From Cognaticolwellia aestuarii (GTDB lineage Bacteria > Pseudomonadota > Gammaproteobacteria > Enterobacterales > Alteromonadaceae): a DNA stretch of 64,000 bases. This document shows, piece by piece, positions 38,009 through 48,361 of the stretch. Position 1 is the stretch's first letter. Each line of letters starts with the position of its first letter. The notes beneath the pieces were generated by a model that worked only from the letters and a program-made list of their open reading frames with translations, was not told where the DNA came from and did not search any database. The position numbers and the translations under genes were made by a program. The stretch covers positions 310,001 to 374,000 of the forward strand of contig NZ_MUZV01000003.1 in assembly GCF_002000025.1 (NCBI RefSeq), read 5' to 3'.

Positions 38009-38042
38009 GATATAACCAATACTTATCAGTGTTGGTTATATC
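38009..38042. terminator. Inverted repeat after dsbB
   Basis: 13-bp stem GATATAACCAATAC/GTGTTGGTTATATC (one mismatch-type pair) starting 10 bases after the dsbB stop. No T-run follows, so it may act as a Rho-independent terminator only weakly or protect the RNA end. Confidence 0.55.
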
Positions 38043-38218
38043 AACTAATCAAAGTGAGCTTTACAGTGAAAGTGATTGCTGACGAAGGAAAAATATAAAG
38101 AAAAATCTAAATACCTCTAGCGCACTATTAACCGTGCACTATTAACCGTGCTCAATAAAATCCCCCGCTTAACCACCACTCTAAATGCTAAATAATAGCG
38201 AAACATATCCCTTAAATA

Positions 38219-39238
38219 CTAACGATAATGATTGAGGGTGTCAGTGGCTTTTTTCCATGCTGAGTCTTGTTTTAATGTTGACCAAGCATTTGTGTTTGCT
38301 GCTGTTTTTAGTAACTTGCTAAGACGTTGCCCTGAGGTTAATGAAACCGAGATATTGGCATGATCAAGCACATCTATACATCCTTCGCGATTATTACATA
38401 ACAACAACATGTCACAGCCTGCAGATTGTGCAGCTTCAGCACGCTCAACAAAGCCACCGGCACTTGCCGCACCTTGCATGGATAAGTCATCACTGAAAAT
38501 AACGCCATTAAAGCCCAGTTGCTGACGTAAAATATTTTGTAGCCAATAATGTGAAAAGCCAACGGCTTGACTATCAACATCAGGAAAAATAACATGCGCA
38601 GGCATCAATGCATCAACCTTACCTCTTGCAATAAGTTGCTTAAAAGGAAGTAAATCTTGTTGAAAAATATCAGCACTAGAGCGTTCATCAATAGGTAGGT
38701 CAATGTGAGAATCTGCTTTGACACTGCCATGACCGGGAAAGTGTTTGCCAGTAGCTTTCATACCAACCTGATGCAAACCACTGACAAAAGCATCCGCAAG
38801 TTCAGTAACATGATCGGGTTGCTGATGAAAAGCACGATCGCCGATAACATCACTAATATTATTAATATCTAATACCGGTGCAAAGCTAATATCTATACCT
38901 ACGGCTTGTACTTCTAATGCCATTAATATCGCACTTTGTTTCGCAAGCTCTTTGGCTACCGTTAAGTTTTTATCGGCCATTTGCCATAATTGTCCCATTG
39001 CTGGGATCAAAGAAAAGCCCTCACGAAAGCGCTGTACACGACCACCTTCATGATCAACAGCAATTAATAGTGGCTTCTTAGCCGCTATACGTATTTGCTG
39101 ACTTAACTGCGCAATTTGCTCAGGAGAATGATAGTTTCGAGTAAAATATATTAATCCACCTACTAGTGGATGTTGGATGATTTCTTTATCTTCTTGAGAC
39201 AGTGATGTGCCTTGCACATCAAGCATGACTGGACCCAT
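38219..39238 (-). CDS. nagZ: Beta-N-acetylglucosaminidase NagZ
   Basis: 339 residues, cytoplasmic GH3 enzyme that removes GlcNAc from anhydro-muropeptides during cell-wall recycling and can feed AmpC induction. Starts with the family MGPVMLDVQG. Substrate-binding KHFPGHG is at 165-171 and the catalytic Asp at 250 in FSDDLSM. Length is typical. It is followed by psrA upstream on the same strand, 108 bases apart, which matches the nagZ-TetR neighbourhood seen in other gammaproteobacteria. Confidence 0.95.
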   Translation of the reverse strand: MGPVMLDVQGTSLSQEDKEIIQHPLVGGLIYFTRNYHSPEQIAQLSQQIRIAAKKPLLIAVDHEGGRVQRFREGFSLIPAMGQLWQMADKNLTVAKELAKQSAILMALEVQAVGIDISFAPVLDINNISDVIGDRAFHQQPDHVTELADAFVSGLHQVGMKATGKHFPGHGSVKADSHIDLPIDERSSADIFQQDLLPFKQLIARGKVDALMPAHVIFPDVDSQAVGFSHYWLQNILRQQLGFNGVIFSDDLSMQGAASAGGFVERAEAAQSAGCDMLLLCNNREGCIDVLDHANISVSLTSGQRLSKLLKTAANTNAWSTLKQDSAWKKATDTLNHYR

Positions 39239-39346
39239 AGCAACACTTTAAAAAATTATGATATGGGTACTCTACCTAAATAACATCAACAAACAAAGAC
39301 ACTTATGACTCAAAACATTAAGAATTTCTTGATAGTAACCTATTGA

Positions 39347-39976
39347 CTAGCCTAGTTTGGGCATAGGAGCACCAACACCTGCAGCAACATATGGAATAAC
39401 ATTACGAATAACATCAGATATTTGCAAATCACGATCAAAATCACTTTTAGCTATATCAATCAAGGCATCACTTGATGACATAGTAAATACGACCGTTCCC
39501 ATCGTAAAATGTAATCGCCAGAACATCTCTTCAGCAGTCAATTCAGGGTAAGATTTTTGTACCGCTAGTACAAAGTTATCGATAACTTCTGGATATTGTG
39601 TCGTTAAGAACCAACGCAAAAAGCCCTGGCTGTCAGTATAACCGCGGCCTAAAAGCTGTAAGAAATTACTGGTACCGTTATCTTTAAATTCATTTAATGA
39701 TAATAACGGATCAATAAAGGCAGAAAACACATCAATTAAACTTGGCGAGTTGGTTTCACAAACTTGCGTTAAAGCAAGCTCTAAACGTGGAGATAGCTCG
39801 TTCATATAACGAGACATTACGGCTTTGATCAATTCTTTTTTCGAACCAAAGTGGTAATTAACTGCCGCTAAGTTCACTTCTGCTTGACTGGTGATCTCAC
39901 GTAGAGAGGTGCCGTTAAAACCTTTATCTGCAAACAAATTCTCTGCAGCATCTAATATTTTATTCTTCGTACTCAT
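39347..39976 (-). CDS. psrA: PsrA-type TetR-family regulator
   Basis: 209 residues. The N-terminal helix-turn-helix contains ILDAAENLFADKGFNGTSLR and NLAAVNYHFGSKKELI, very close to Pseudomonas PsrA; the C-terminal half follows the same pattern (LLGRGYTDSQGFLR, FWRLHFTMGTVVFTMS). PsrA binds long-chain fatty acids and controls beta-oxidation genes and, in Pseudomonas, RpoS. A matching operator lies 54 bases upstream, so it probably represses itself. FadR is also encoded in this window, so two fatty-acid regulators coexist. Confidence 0.85.
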   Translation of the reverse strand: MSTKNKILDAAENLFADKGFNGTSLREITSQAEVNLAAVNYHFGSKKELIKAVMSRYMNELSPRLELALTQVCETNSPSLIDVFSAFIDPLLSLNEFKDNGTSNFLQLLGRGYTDSQGFLRWFLTTQYPEVIDNFVLAVQKSYPELTAEEMFWRLHFTMGTVVFTMSSSDALIDIAKSDFDRDLQISDVIRNVIPYVAAGVGAPMPKLG

Positions 39977-40029
39977 AGGTAAATAACGCCGTAGTGCTCA
40001 TGTAAGCAATAAATTAATACAAGCAGTTT

Positions 40030-40041
40030 AAACAAGCGTTT
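40030..40041. promoter_or_regulatory. PsrA-type operator
   Basis: AAAC-AAGC-GTTT, fitting the published G/CAAAC-N2-4-GTTTG/C core without the outer bases, inside a larger TTTAAAC...GTTTTAAA inverted repeat. It is positioned for autorepression of psrA. Confidence 0.6.
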
Positions 40042-40804
40042 TAAATAACGCAACTAGCATTAAAGCCATAAACCAAAAAATTTGATATGGGACTTGCACA
40101 TAACAAAACGTTAATTAATAAAGCGTATAAAAATTTACTACCAAGCCATCAAACGGATATTATTAGTAGTATTTTAATGACTTTGTAAAAGGGTAAATAA
40201 AAGACGGTAATATTTTCTTAAATATATTACAAATAGTTACGTTATTTGCACAGTAATAAACAATCAACAAGGTTATTATTAACTTAACTTTTTAATTCCC
40301 CATATTTAAAAAGTTATTTTGATATCTTCTCTAGGATAGCTTAATAGCTCAACTTTTATCGTTGGGCTTTTTTTTGTCTAAAATTTACCTCGCCGCACTT
40401 GCATTACAAACTGTTACAGAATCATGACAGTTAAAAACAGCCAACTTAGCTATTATTATTTTGCTTTTCAAGAAGAGACTTTTGAAATGCAATTTCATAC
40501 TTTCCCTAGTATATTTTATATGATGGCTCAGCAACCCTTTCGCTGAGCTTTTTTTTGTCTAAAATTTATCAGCGCTCATTAAACTAAAGCAGCATAAGCC
40601 AATACAGTTGCCAATGCCTTCATCTCAATCTAAACTAGCCAAGAGCTTTTTATACCAATTCTAATCAGTTTGTTAGCTGCTCAGCGTTTCATCAATGGGC
40701 CAGCACGAACCAAATTACTTAAAAATAGCCTTCTATGTTTAAGCAATGGTATTACGTTAACAAAAGCGTAGATTTAGCGCTAACAAAAACAATAACGGAT
40801 ATTT
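40042..40804. ncRNA. Intergenic stretch with two sRNA-like terminator units
   Basis: No protein gene is seen. Two strong terminators, 40346-40375 (AGCTCAAC/GTTGGGCT) and 40525-40556 (GCTCAGC/GCTGAGC), are each followed by eight Ts and then by the same GTCTAAAATTTA sequence, and each is preceded by a CT-CCTAG-like motif. They have no gene in front of them, so two related small RNAs in tandem are likely. Exact 5' ends cannot be set. A TATACCAATTCTAATCAGT sequence near 40650 resembles intergenic repeat sequences of alteromonads. Confidence 0.45.
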
Positions 40805-42649
40805 ATGAAATCAACATTTAAATTAACCACTGTCGCTATTTTAGTTGCCGCAAGCATAAGTGCTTGTAATGGTGATAGCACAGCCAAAAATGACACTCAA
40901 GCCACAAATACAGCTAGCCAAGCTTTAACCGCTCAAGACGCTGAAAAATTCTTAACGGAAACGGCAAAAGAAATGGTGCAGTTAAACCTGGAAGGGAGCC
41001 GTGCTGCTTGGATCAATTCAAACTTCATTACTGAAGATACTTCAGCACTTGCAGCTGCTGCCGATCAAAAATCAACAGAAGCAGGTGTTCGATTCGCCAT
41101 GGCTGCTGCAAAGTTTGACCATGTTGACGTTAGTGCCGATCAACGTCGAAAACTCAATATTTTAAAGCAAAGCTTAGTCATGCCAGCTCCGCAAGATTCT
41201 GCTAAATCAGCAGAATTGGCAAAAATAGGTGCTGAACTAAATAGCATGTATGGTAAAGGTAATTACACCACCAAAGCGGGTGATACCTTAAGCTTAGGTC
41301 AAATGACCGCTAAAATGGCCACATCACGTGACTACGATGAACTGTTAGAAATGTGGCAAGGCTGGAGAACGATCAGCCCAGACATGAAACCGTTATATAT
41401 TCGTCAAGCAGAGCTAGGTAACGAAGGCGCACAAGGTCTAGGTTACCCTGATTTAGGTGCAATGTGGCGCTCTAACTATGATATGCCTGCCGATGAATTT
41501 GCTAAAGAGCTTGACCGTTTATGGGGACAAGTAAAGCCGTTATACGATGATTTACATTGTTATGTTCGTTCTGAGTTAGGCGAGACTTACGGTGAAGATA
41601 AAGTACCACAAGACCAACCTATTCCTGCGCATTTATTAGGTAATATGTGGGCACAATCATGGGGTAATATTTATGATCTCGTTGCTCCGGAAAACGCAGA
41701 TCCTGGTTATGATGTTACTCAGCAACTTGCTGCCAATAACTACGATGAAATTAAAATGGTTAAAGGCGCTGAAGGCTTTTTTACCTCACTTGGATTTGAA
41801 GCGTTACCAGAAACATTTTGGCAACGTTCGTTATTCACTAAGCCTGCAGACCGTGACGTAGTTTGTCATGCATCGGCATGGGATTTAGACGCAAAAGACG
41901 ATATCCGCATTAAAATGTGTATCCAGAAAACTGGTGAAGAGTTTTCAGTTATTCATCATGAACTGGGACATAACTTCTATCAACGTGCCTACCAAAATCA
42001 ACCGGTGTATTACCAAAACAGTGCTAATGACGGTTTCCATGAAGCTATTGGCGATACTATCGCTCTATCAGTTACACCTAAGTACTTAAAAGAAATTGGC
42101 TTAATTGACACCATTCCTGATGAATCAAAAGATATTGGTTTGTTAATGAAAATGGCATTAGAGAAAATAGCCTTTATCCCTTTTGGTTTGATGGTTGATC
42201 AATGGCGTTGGAAAGTTTATTCCGGTGAAGTTACCCCTGAAAACTATAACACGGCCTGGTGGGAATTACGTGAGAAGTACCAAGGTGTAACAGCTCCTGT
42301 TGAGCGTGATGCCAATGCATTTGATCCTGGTGCTAAATATCATGTACCAGGTGGTGTGCCTTACTCTCGCTATTTCTTAGCTCATATTCAGCAATTTGAA
42401 TTTCACCGTGCCTTGTGTGAAATTTCAGGTAATACCGACCCTATTCACCGTTGTTCTATCTATAACAACAAAGATGCAGGTACCGCATTAAATACCATGC
42501 TAGAAATGGGTTCAAGCAAGCCATGGCAAGAAGCTTACAAAGTATTAACCGGTAACGAGCAAATGGATGCTACAGCTATTATTGATTACTTTGCGCCACT
42601 TCATAGCTGGTTAAAAGAGAAAAACCAAGGTAAGCAATGTGGCTTCTAG
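40805..42649 (+). CDS. M2-family peptidyl-dipeptidase (ACE-like) lipoprotein
   Basis: 614 residues. Signal with lipobox-like ISAC (about 18-21) followed by a Thr/Ala-rich linker. The zinc motif HELGH is at 385-389, the third ligand is in GFHEAIGD about 24 residues later, and the flanking AWDLDAKDDIRIKMC and PGGVPYSRYFLA motifs fit bacterial angiotensin-converting-enzyme homologues. It removes dipeptides from the C-termini of oligopeptides in the periplasm. Single gene with its own terminator. Confidence 0.93.
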   Translation: MKSTFKLTTVAILVAASISACNGDSTAKNDTQATNTASQALTAQDAEKFLTETAKEMVQLNLEGSRAAWINSNFITEDTSALAAAADQKSTEAGVRFAMAAAKFDHVDVSADQRRKLNILKQSLVMPAPQDSAKSAELAKIGAELNSMYGKGNYTTKAGDTLSLGQMTAKMATSRDYDELLEMWQGWRTISPDMKPLYIRQAELGNEGAQGLGYPDLGAMWRSNYDMPADEFAKELDRLWGQVKPLYDDLHCYVRSELGETYGEDKVPQDQPIPAHLLGNMWAQSWGNIYDLVAPENADPGYDVTQQLAANNYDEIKMVKGAEGFFTSLGFEALPETFWQRSLFTKPADRDVVCHASAWDLDAKDDIRIKMCIQKTGEEFSVIHHELGHNFYQRAYQNQPVYYQNSANDGFHEAIGDTIALSVTPKYLKEIGLIDTIPDESKDIGLLMKMALEKIAFIPFGLMVDQWRWKVYSGEVTPENYNTAWWELREKYQGVTAPVERDANAFDPGAKYHVPGGVPYSRYFLAHIQQFEFHRALCEISGNTDPIHRCSIYNNKDAGTALNTMLEMGSSKPWQEAYKVLTGNEQMDATAIIDYFAPLHSWLKEKNQGKQCGF

Positions 42650-42710
42650 CCTACTTCGTGTTCGCTGAAAGTGATTGATAATTTATTAATCATTAAACTT
42701 CAGTAACCTA

Positions 42711-42746
42711 AAAAGCCGTTAACGTTCATGAGTTAACGGCTTTTTT
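42711..42746 (+). terminator. Terminator of the M2 peptidase gene
   Basis: 13-bp perfect stem AAAAGCCGTTAAC/GTTAACGGCTTTT followed by Ts. Confidence 0.88.
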
Positions 42747-42880
42747 ATTTACTTTATCGGTTATAAGCTCAACAATCTTCAGCTTCATTTCGATTAATCA
42801 TACATATTTCGATAATTTATCTAGGCGCTACTTTTAATTTTGATTAAACTAGGGACATTAAAAATTAAAAGCATATTGTC

Positions 42881-43384
42881 ATGGAAAAACATCAAGAATT
42901 ATTAATTGCACTACGAAAAGTCATCAGGGCAATAGATTTACACTCAAAACATCTCAGTAAAACTTCAGGCTTAACAAGCCCACAATTATTGATCATGTTA
43001 GAAATAGATAAAGTGCCAGGTGTGAACTCAAGCCAAGTAGCTAAAAGCGTTAACTTAAGTGCGGCTACCGTAACTAATATCCTTGATCGGTTAGAAAATA
43101 AAAGCCTTATTTCTAGAGTACGTGACACGCAAGATAAACGTAAAGTCGGCTTATACTTAACTGACAATGGCAAAGCACTGCTGCTTAACGCCCCACAAGC
43201 ATTGCAAGAACACTTTATTGATAAGTTTTCCAACTTAGCCCAATGGGAGCAGTCTCAGTTGTTATCTTCAATGGAGCGTTTATCAGAAATGATGGATGCC
43301 AATGAAATCGATGCCGCTCCACTATTAGAACTTAATGCAATGAGCGCCAGCAGTATCATTAAAACTGACGCTCCTAAAAGCTAA
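42881..43384 (+). CDS. MarR-family transcriptional regulator
   Basis: 167 residues. Winged helix at about 35-105: LTSPQLLIMLEIDKVPG, SSQVAKSVNLSAATVTNILDRLENK and the wing with SRVRDTQDKRKVGLYLT. It is tail-to-tail with the BCCT transporter gene, overlapping it by four bases, so the two stop codons share sequence. That arrangement is typical of a regulator and its target in compact clusters. It may sense osmolytes or phenolics; the ligand is unknown. Confidence 0.88.
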   Translation: MEKHQELLIALRKVIRAIDLHSKHLSKTSGLTSPQLLIMLEIDKVPGVNSSQVAKSVNLSAATVTNILDRLENKSLISRVRDTQDKRKVGLYLTDNGKALLLNAPQALQEHFIDKFSNLAQWEQSQLLSSMERLSEMMDANEIDAAPLLELNAMSASSIIKTDAPKS

Positions 43385-45330
43385 CGTAATAAATGTAAAA
43401 AGTGTAGATGCTTATGGTATTGATCAATAATATTATTGATCACTGCCGTTTTTGACCAGCCCATAATATCGTAGTCCTGACCACCTTCACCTAAATGTAC
43501 TTCTGCGCGGTAGTAGCTTTGCTCATCATCATCGCCTTCTGTAATGAAATCAGGTTGTGAATGTTTGCGTGCCAAAACGCGGTAAATGAACTGCTGCTCT
43601 TCACCGTGATCAACAATAAGACTCAAACCATTTTCATGTGATATCAACACACTAATTTGGTTTTTCTCTAGCTCTTGCGCCACAGATTCAAAAGCAGGAG
43701 CAATAGTTTGGCTAATAAATTTATTAACATTGGCTTTGTTTGGGTAATCTACAATGTTTTTCAATCGCATCTGCCAGCTATCATTATTTTCATTACCAGC
43801 ATGAGGTACAGCATTAATAAGTTGGCTTTCTTGCTTGAAAGCCTCCACTCGTAATGCCTTAATTAAGCCAACAATGGCCAGTAATAGCACGATCGCAAAG
43901 GGCAACGCACTGGCAATTGTCATCGTTTGCAAGGCATTTAACCCGCCGGCCAATAGTAATATTGCCGCAACAACACCAATACCAACAGCCCAATAAACTC
44001 GTTGCCATAACGGCGTATTATTGCTGCCGTGTGAACACAGCATATCAACAACCATAGCGCCAGAATCACATGACGTGACAAAAAATATCACTATCATCAA
44101 GACACTAAAAAATGATAACACGGTACTCAATGGGAAGTTTTCAAGAAAAACAAATAGCGCCACAGATGAATCTTTACTGACCATTTCACCTAGCTCTACC
44201 ACCCCTTGGTTGTGCACTAAATCAATAGCACTATTGCCAAAAATGGTCATCCAGAACAAAGTAAACACTGTTGGTATCAACATAACCCCAATAATAAATT
44301 CTCTGATCGTTCTACCACGAGAAATTCGGGCAATAAACAAACCAACAAAAGGTGCCCAAGCAAGCCACCAGCCCCAATAAAAGATTGTCCAACCACCTAT
44401 CCAGTCAGTCTTTTTATAAGCAAATAAATTAAACGTGTTATGAATAATATCAGCAATATAATCACCAATATTTTGTAAATAAGCTTGTAGGAGAAATACT
44501 GTTGGCCCTAAAACAAAAATTAATAACAACAAAATAACCGCTAACACCATATTGGTTTCAGACAATATTTTTATGCCTTTATCCAAACCCGTTGCTACCG
44601 ATACAACCGCTAACCCGACAATAACAATCATGATAATGATCTGATTAGTCACAGAAACATCAATACCGAATAAGTAGCCAAAGCCTGAGTTTACTTGTGA
44701 TGCACCTAAACCTAACGAAGTCGCTACACCGAAAACGGTACTTACTACAGCAAATACATCGACTAAATGCCCTGGCCATTGATAAATTCTATCGCCAATT
44801 AAAGGATACAACGCCGAACGCAGTGTGAGGGGCAAGCTATGTCGGTAACTAAAGTAGGCTAATACTAAGGCGACAATGGCATAAATGGCCCAAGCATGAA
44901 GCCCCCAATGGAAGAAGGTCATTTTCATGGCTTCTTGAACCGCTTCAACCGTACCTTTATCGGCTGTTGGTGGCGACAAATAATGCATCAGTGGCTCAGC
45001 TACACCAAAAAACATCAACCCTATCCCCATACCTGCGGCAAACAACATCGAAAGCCAAGTCAGCATAGAATAATCAGGCGTTGCATGGTCTGGCCCTAAG
45101 CGAATATCACCATAACGTGACAAGCCCAAAAAAATCACGAAAAAGAAAATAAATGCCACCGTCAGTACATAGAACCAACTGCCATTATCGACAATACTTG
45201 ATTGAATAAGCGTAAATAAGCTCTGCGCTTGCTCTGGCAACGCTACGGTATATAGCATCAATGCAATAATAATTGCTGACGCGCTGGCAAATACCTTTTT
45301 ATTTAATTGACTATTAACGTTTGTAAGCAA
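43381..45330 (-). CDS. BCCT-family (choline/betaine/carnitine) transporter
   Basis: 649 residues, probable TTG start with AGGGG 7 bases upstream. Twelve membrane helices; family signatures GMGIGLMFFGVAEP in helix 3 and YWGWWLAWAPFVGLFIARIS with the Trp cluster of helix 8. A 140-residue cytoplasmic C-terminal domain (about 510-649) is present as in BetT-type choline carriers and can serve osmotic sensing. It takes up quaternary ammonium compounds, useful for osmoprotection in sea water. No betA/betB genes are nearby. Confidence 0.9.
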   Translation of the reverse strand: MLTNVNSQLNKKVFASASAIIIALMLYTVALPEQAQSLFTLIQSSIVDNGSWFYVLTVAFIFFFVIFLGLSRYGDIRLGPDHATPDYSMLTWLSMLFAAGMGIGLMFFGVAEPLMHYLSPPTADKGTVEAVQEAMKMTFFHWGLHAWAIYAIVALVLAYFSYRHSLPLTLRSALYPLIGDRIYQWPGHLVDVFAVVSTVFGVATSLGLGASQVNSGFGYLFGIDVSVTNQIIIMIVIVGLAVVSVATGLDKGIKILSETNMVLAVILLLLIFVLGPTVFLLQAYLQNIGDYIADIIHNTFNLFAYKKTDWIGGWTIFYWGWWLAWAPFVGLFIARISRGRTIREFIIGVMLIPTVFTLFWMTIFGNSAIDLVHNQGVVELGEMVSKDSSVALFVFLENFPLSTVLSFFSVLMIVIFFVTSCDSGAMVVDMLCSHGSNNTPLWQRVYWAVGIGVVAAILLLAGGLNALQTMTIASALPFAIVLLLAIVGLIKALRVEAFKQESQLINAVPHAGNENNDSWQMRLKNIVDYPNKANVNKFISQTIAPAFESVAQELEKNQISVLISHENGLSLIVDHGEEQQFIYRVLARKHSQPDFITEGDDDEQSYYRAEVHLGEGGQDYDIMGWSKTAVINNIIDQYHKHLHFLHLLR

Positions 45331-45554
45331 GTCATTCCCCTAGTTTTAATTTGTGTTGATATTATATCTGCTTTAAGCAAGCTGTAAACAGCAGACTCGA
45401 CACAGAAAATATCTGATAAATAACGAGAAGATGAGCTTTTTTGAAATAAAAGTGATTTATTGCTAAGCTTGTGACGAGAAATATAGTTATAACTCTAATA
45501 ATATCAACTCAAACATAATATAAAATCTAATTAAAAAGCCAAGGGATAAAAAAT

Positions 45555-48230
45555 ATGAAATTCACTAAGCTGCACTGCGCTGTATTAACAGCCATCGCGG
45601 CATCAAGCTCTCTTTACGCTGAGGAAGTTAAAAAGCAAGAAAAAGCCTCAATAGAAGTCATTGAAGTTACCGCAACAAAACGCGCAGAATCTATCCAAGA
45701 AGTTCCCGTTACTGTTACCGCCTTAACCGGTGATAGCTTAGAAAAGCTAGGGGTGTCAAATTTTGACCAATATGTTGAGTTCTTACCAAACGTAGTTTTT
45801 CAGGGCACAGGCCCAGGGCAAAATGAAATATACATACGCGGCGCGGCGACAACACAAACCAATATTTCCGTTTCATCTGTTCAAGCATTACAACCTTCTG
45901 TCGCCTTTTATTTAGACGAACAACCTGTATCAATGCAAGGACGTAATTTAGATATTTACGCTACTGACGTTGAACGCATTGAAGTGTTACCGGGGCCACA
46001 AGGCACACTTTTTGGTGCTAGCTCTCAGTCAGGCACTGTTCGCTTAATTACCAATAAACCAAGTCATGACGGTTTTGCTGCTGGCTTTGATACCAGTATG
46101 AGCACAACCAAGGGTGGCGACATAAGCAACTCTGTTGAAGCTTATTTTAATTTATCACTAACTGACTCACTGGCTGTGCGTGTTGCTGCATATAATGACC
46201 ATCAAGGCGGCTGGATAGATAACATATTAAACGATACAAATAACGGCGGTTATACTGGCAGTGCTGAAGTTATCAGTAGAATATCAGGCGGCGTATTAAC
46301 AAACCCTGAAAATATTCCAGTTACAGCACCACAAAATGATGCTTTAGTTGAAGAAAATTTCAATACTGCTGATTATGCTGGGGCTCGCTTTGGCTTATCT
46401 TATATAATCAATAATGACTGGGACCTGTTAGTGCAACATACTCAACAGTCACTTGATACTGAAGGTGTTTTTGCTTACGACCCTAACCTAGAAGGTGAAT
46501 CATCAACTAACCGCTTCACCCCGGAAAACAACAATGATGATTTTGGTTTAACCACCTGGACATTGGAAGGTCGCCTCGAACATCTTGATATCGTTTATAC
46601 CGGTGGCTACCTAGATAGAGATATCAATTCAACCATCGATTATACCGGTTACACTAATGGTGGCTCATTTTCAGCTTATTATGTTTGTAATTATTCTGGC
46701 ACACCTGAGGCGCAAGAATGTTTAGATCCAACTAAGTTTTATAAAGAAGCGACGAGTACCTCGCGTATTACTCATGAACTACGACTCAATACCTCAGCAG
46801 AAAATCGCTGGCGTGTCACTGCAGGTGTTTTCTATGACTCACAAGAGTTATCAACCGTAGGACAGTTTAAAATTGCCAGTACAGAAAAATTCCCAGACTT
46901 ACAAAGAACGCTAAAAGGTAATGATGGCATAAATAGTAATGGTGGCCCATTCCCATCAGAGGTTAGCTTTGTAAACGATATTACACATACCATAGATCAA
47001 ATCGCAGTATTTGGTCAGTTAGAATATGACATTACCGATACGGTGACGGCAAGCTTTGGTGCTCGTTGGTATCAAATTGATGATATTTATAAAGGGGCAA
47101 CCACAACCGTTGATGTTAGTGGCAGATTACAAGCCTTTGGCGACGGTAGCGATGAAGCATTAACCGCGTACTTTATTACTACCGGAATGTCACCTGAGCA
47201 AGCCGCAGCAGAAACTGCCGCGACTCAAGCCGCTATTGCCAGTGGCCAATTAGACACAAGTTTGCTTGATAGCGACGGTACACTGACGGTAGACGATACC
47301 ATCATCAAAGCATCAATTGATTGGCAAATAAACAAAGATATAATGGTATTTGCCTCTTATTCTGAAGGCTTTAGACCTCCGGTGACTAACCGTGTTGGTG
47401 GCGGGCTCGCTAAAAACCAAGAAGGTGCATTTGATGGGTTTCGCATTCCGGTGTATTCAACGACGGATAGCTTAGATAATATTGAATTAGGCTTTAAATC
47501 AACATTGTTTGATCAAAGCTTACGCTTAAATGCAACGGCCTATTATTCTAAAATATCGGATCTACAAACATCACGCTATGACCCTACTAATATTAGTTTC
47601 TTAGTATTTACCGATAATGTTGGTGAGGCTGAAATTAAAGGTATTGACGGTGACTTTACTTGGGTAGCAACCGATAACTTAGTTATCTCTGGTGCTTTTA
47701 GTTTCCTTGATACTGAATTAACGTCAATTAATAACCAGCTTGATGGCATTGCCCCAGCAGCGGGTAGTCGACTGCCATATTCAGCTAAGTTTTCCGGCAA
47801 TTTACAAGCACAATACTTTTATAACATTGATCAAGACATGACCGGTTATGTCAATGGTTCAATTAGTTATACTGGCGATAGATTAGCAGGTATGGCGATG
47901 GACGCTTATGTTGTTGAAGATGCCACTAACTTAATCTACGGTACTGGCTCTGGCTTAAGTATTGAAAAAGAAGCTGATGTCTATTCTGGCGTTAATTATC
48001 AAGACAGTAATGGCAATACCTTTGCAGGTGGCCGTTATGTTCAAGATAGTTACGTAGTTGCTAACCTAAGCTTTGGTGTGACTAACGATGAATGGAAAGC
48101 TGAAATTTTCATCGACAATATCACCGACAAAAGTGCCATCCTCTATATCGACACCCAACAATTTACACCTAAGGTCGTCACTAATAGACCTCGCACGGTT
48201 GGTTTTAGATTCTCTTATGACTTTTATTAA
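45555..48230 (+). CDS. TonB-dependent outer membrane receptor
   Basis: 891 residues. Signal peptide ends near SLYAEE; a TonB box IEVIEVTATKR lies at about 33-43, then the plug (VPVTVTALTGDSLEKLGV, YIRGAATTQTNISV, RIEVLPGPQGTLFGASSQSG) and a barrel ending in FRFSYDFY with the C-terminal aromatic. It resembles the large alteromonad and sphingomonad receptor group that is usually of unknown substrate. AGGGA precedes the ATG. It is followed by a TPR-sulfotransferase gene in the same direction, 131 bases after, past a terminator. Confidence 0.9.
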   Translation: MKFTKLHCAVLTAIAASSSLYAEEVKKQEKASIEVIEVTATKRAESIQEVPVTVTALTGDSLEKLGVSNFDQYVEFLPNVVFQGTGPGQNEIYIRGAATTQTNISVSSVQALQPSVAFYLDEQPVSMQGRNLDIYATDVERIEVLPGPQGTLFGASSQSGTVRLITNKPSHDGFAAGFDTSMSTTKGGDISNSVEAYFNLSLTDSLAVRVAAYNDHQGGWIDNILNDTNNGGYTGSAEVISRISGGVLTNPENIPVTAPQNDALVEENFNTADYAGARFGLSYIINNDWDLLVQHTQQSLDTEGVFAYDPNLEGESSTNRFTPENNNDDFGLTTWTLEGRLEHLDIVYTGGYLDRDINSTIDYTGYTNGGSFSAYYVCNYSGTPEAQECLDPTKFYKEATSTSRITHELRLNTSAENRWRVTAGVFYDSQELSTVGQFKIASTEKFPDLQRTLKGNDGINSNGGPFPSEVSFVNDITHTIDQIAVFGQLEYDITDTVTASFGARWYQIDDIYKGATTTVDVSGRLQAFGDGSDEALTAYFITTGMSPEQAAAETAATQAAIASGQLDTSLLDSDGTLTVDDTIIKASIDWQINKDIMVFASYSEGFRPPVTNRVGGGLAKNQEGAFDGFRIPVYSTTDSLDNIELGFKSTLFDQSLRLNATAYYSKISDLQTSRYDPTNISFLVFTDNVGEAEIKGIDGDFTWVATDNLVISGAFSFLDTELTSINNQLDGIAPAAGSRLPYSAKFSGNLQAQYFYNIDQDMTGYVNGSISYTGDRLAGMAMDAYVVEDATNLIYGTGSGLSIEKEADVYSGVNYQDSNGNTFAGGRYVQDSYVVANLSFGVTNDEWKAEIFIDNITDKSAILYIDTQQFTPKVVTNRPRTVGFRFSYDFY

Positions 48231-48257
48231 GTCTTAAACTTAATTAGTTAGCCCGTT

Positions 48258-48294
48258 TAAAAACCGTTTGATATGTTTATCAGGCGGTTTTTTA
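48258..48294 (+). terminator. Terminator of the TonB receptor gene
   Basis: 13-bp stem AAACCGTTTGATA/TATCAGGCGGTTT with one G-T pair and a T-run. Confidence 0.85.
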
Positions 48295-48361
48295 TTGTTA
48301 AAGTACGAGACTCATTTATTTTAAATATAAAAACCTGTCGCGTCATCTTGGAGTAAAATCG

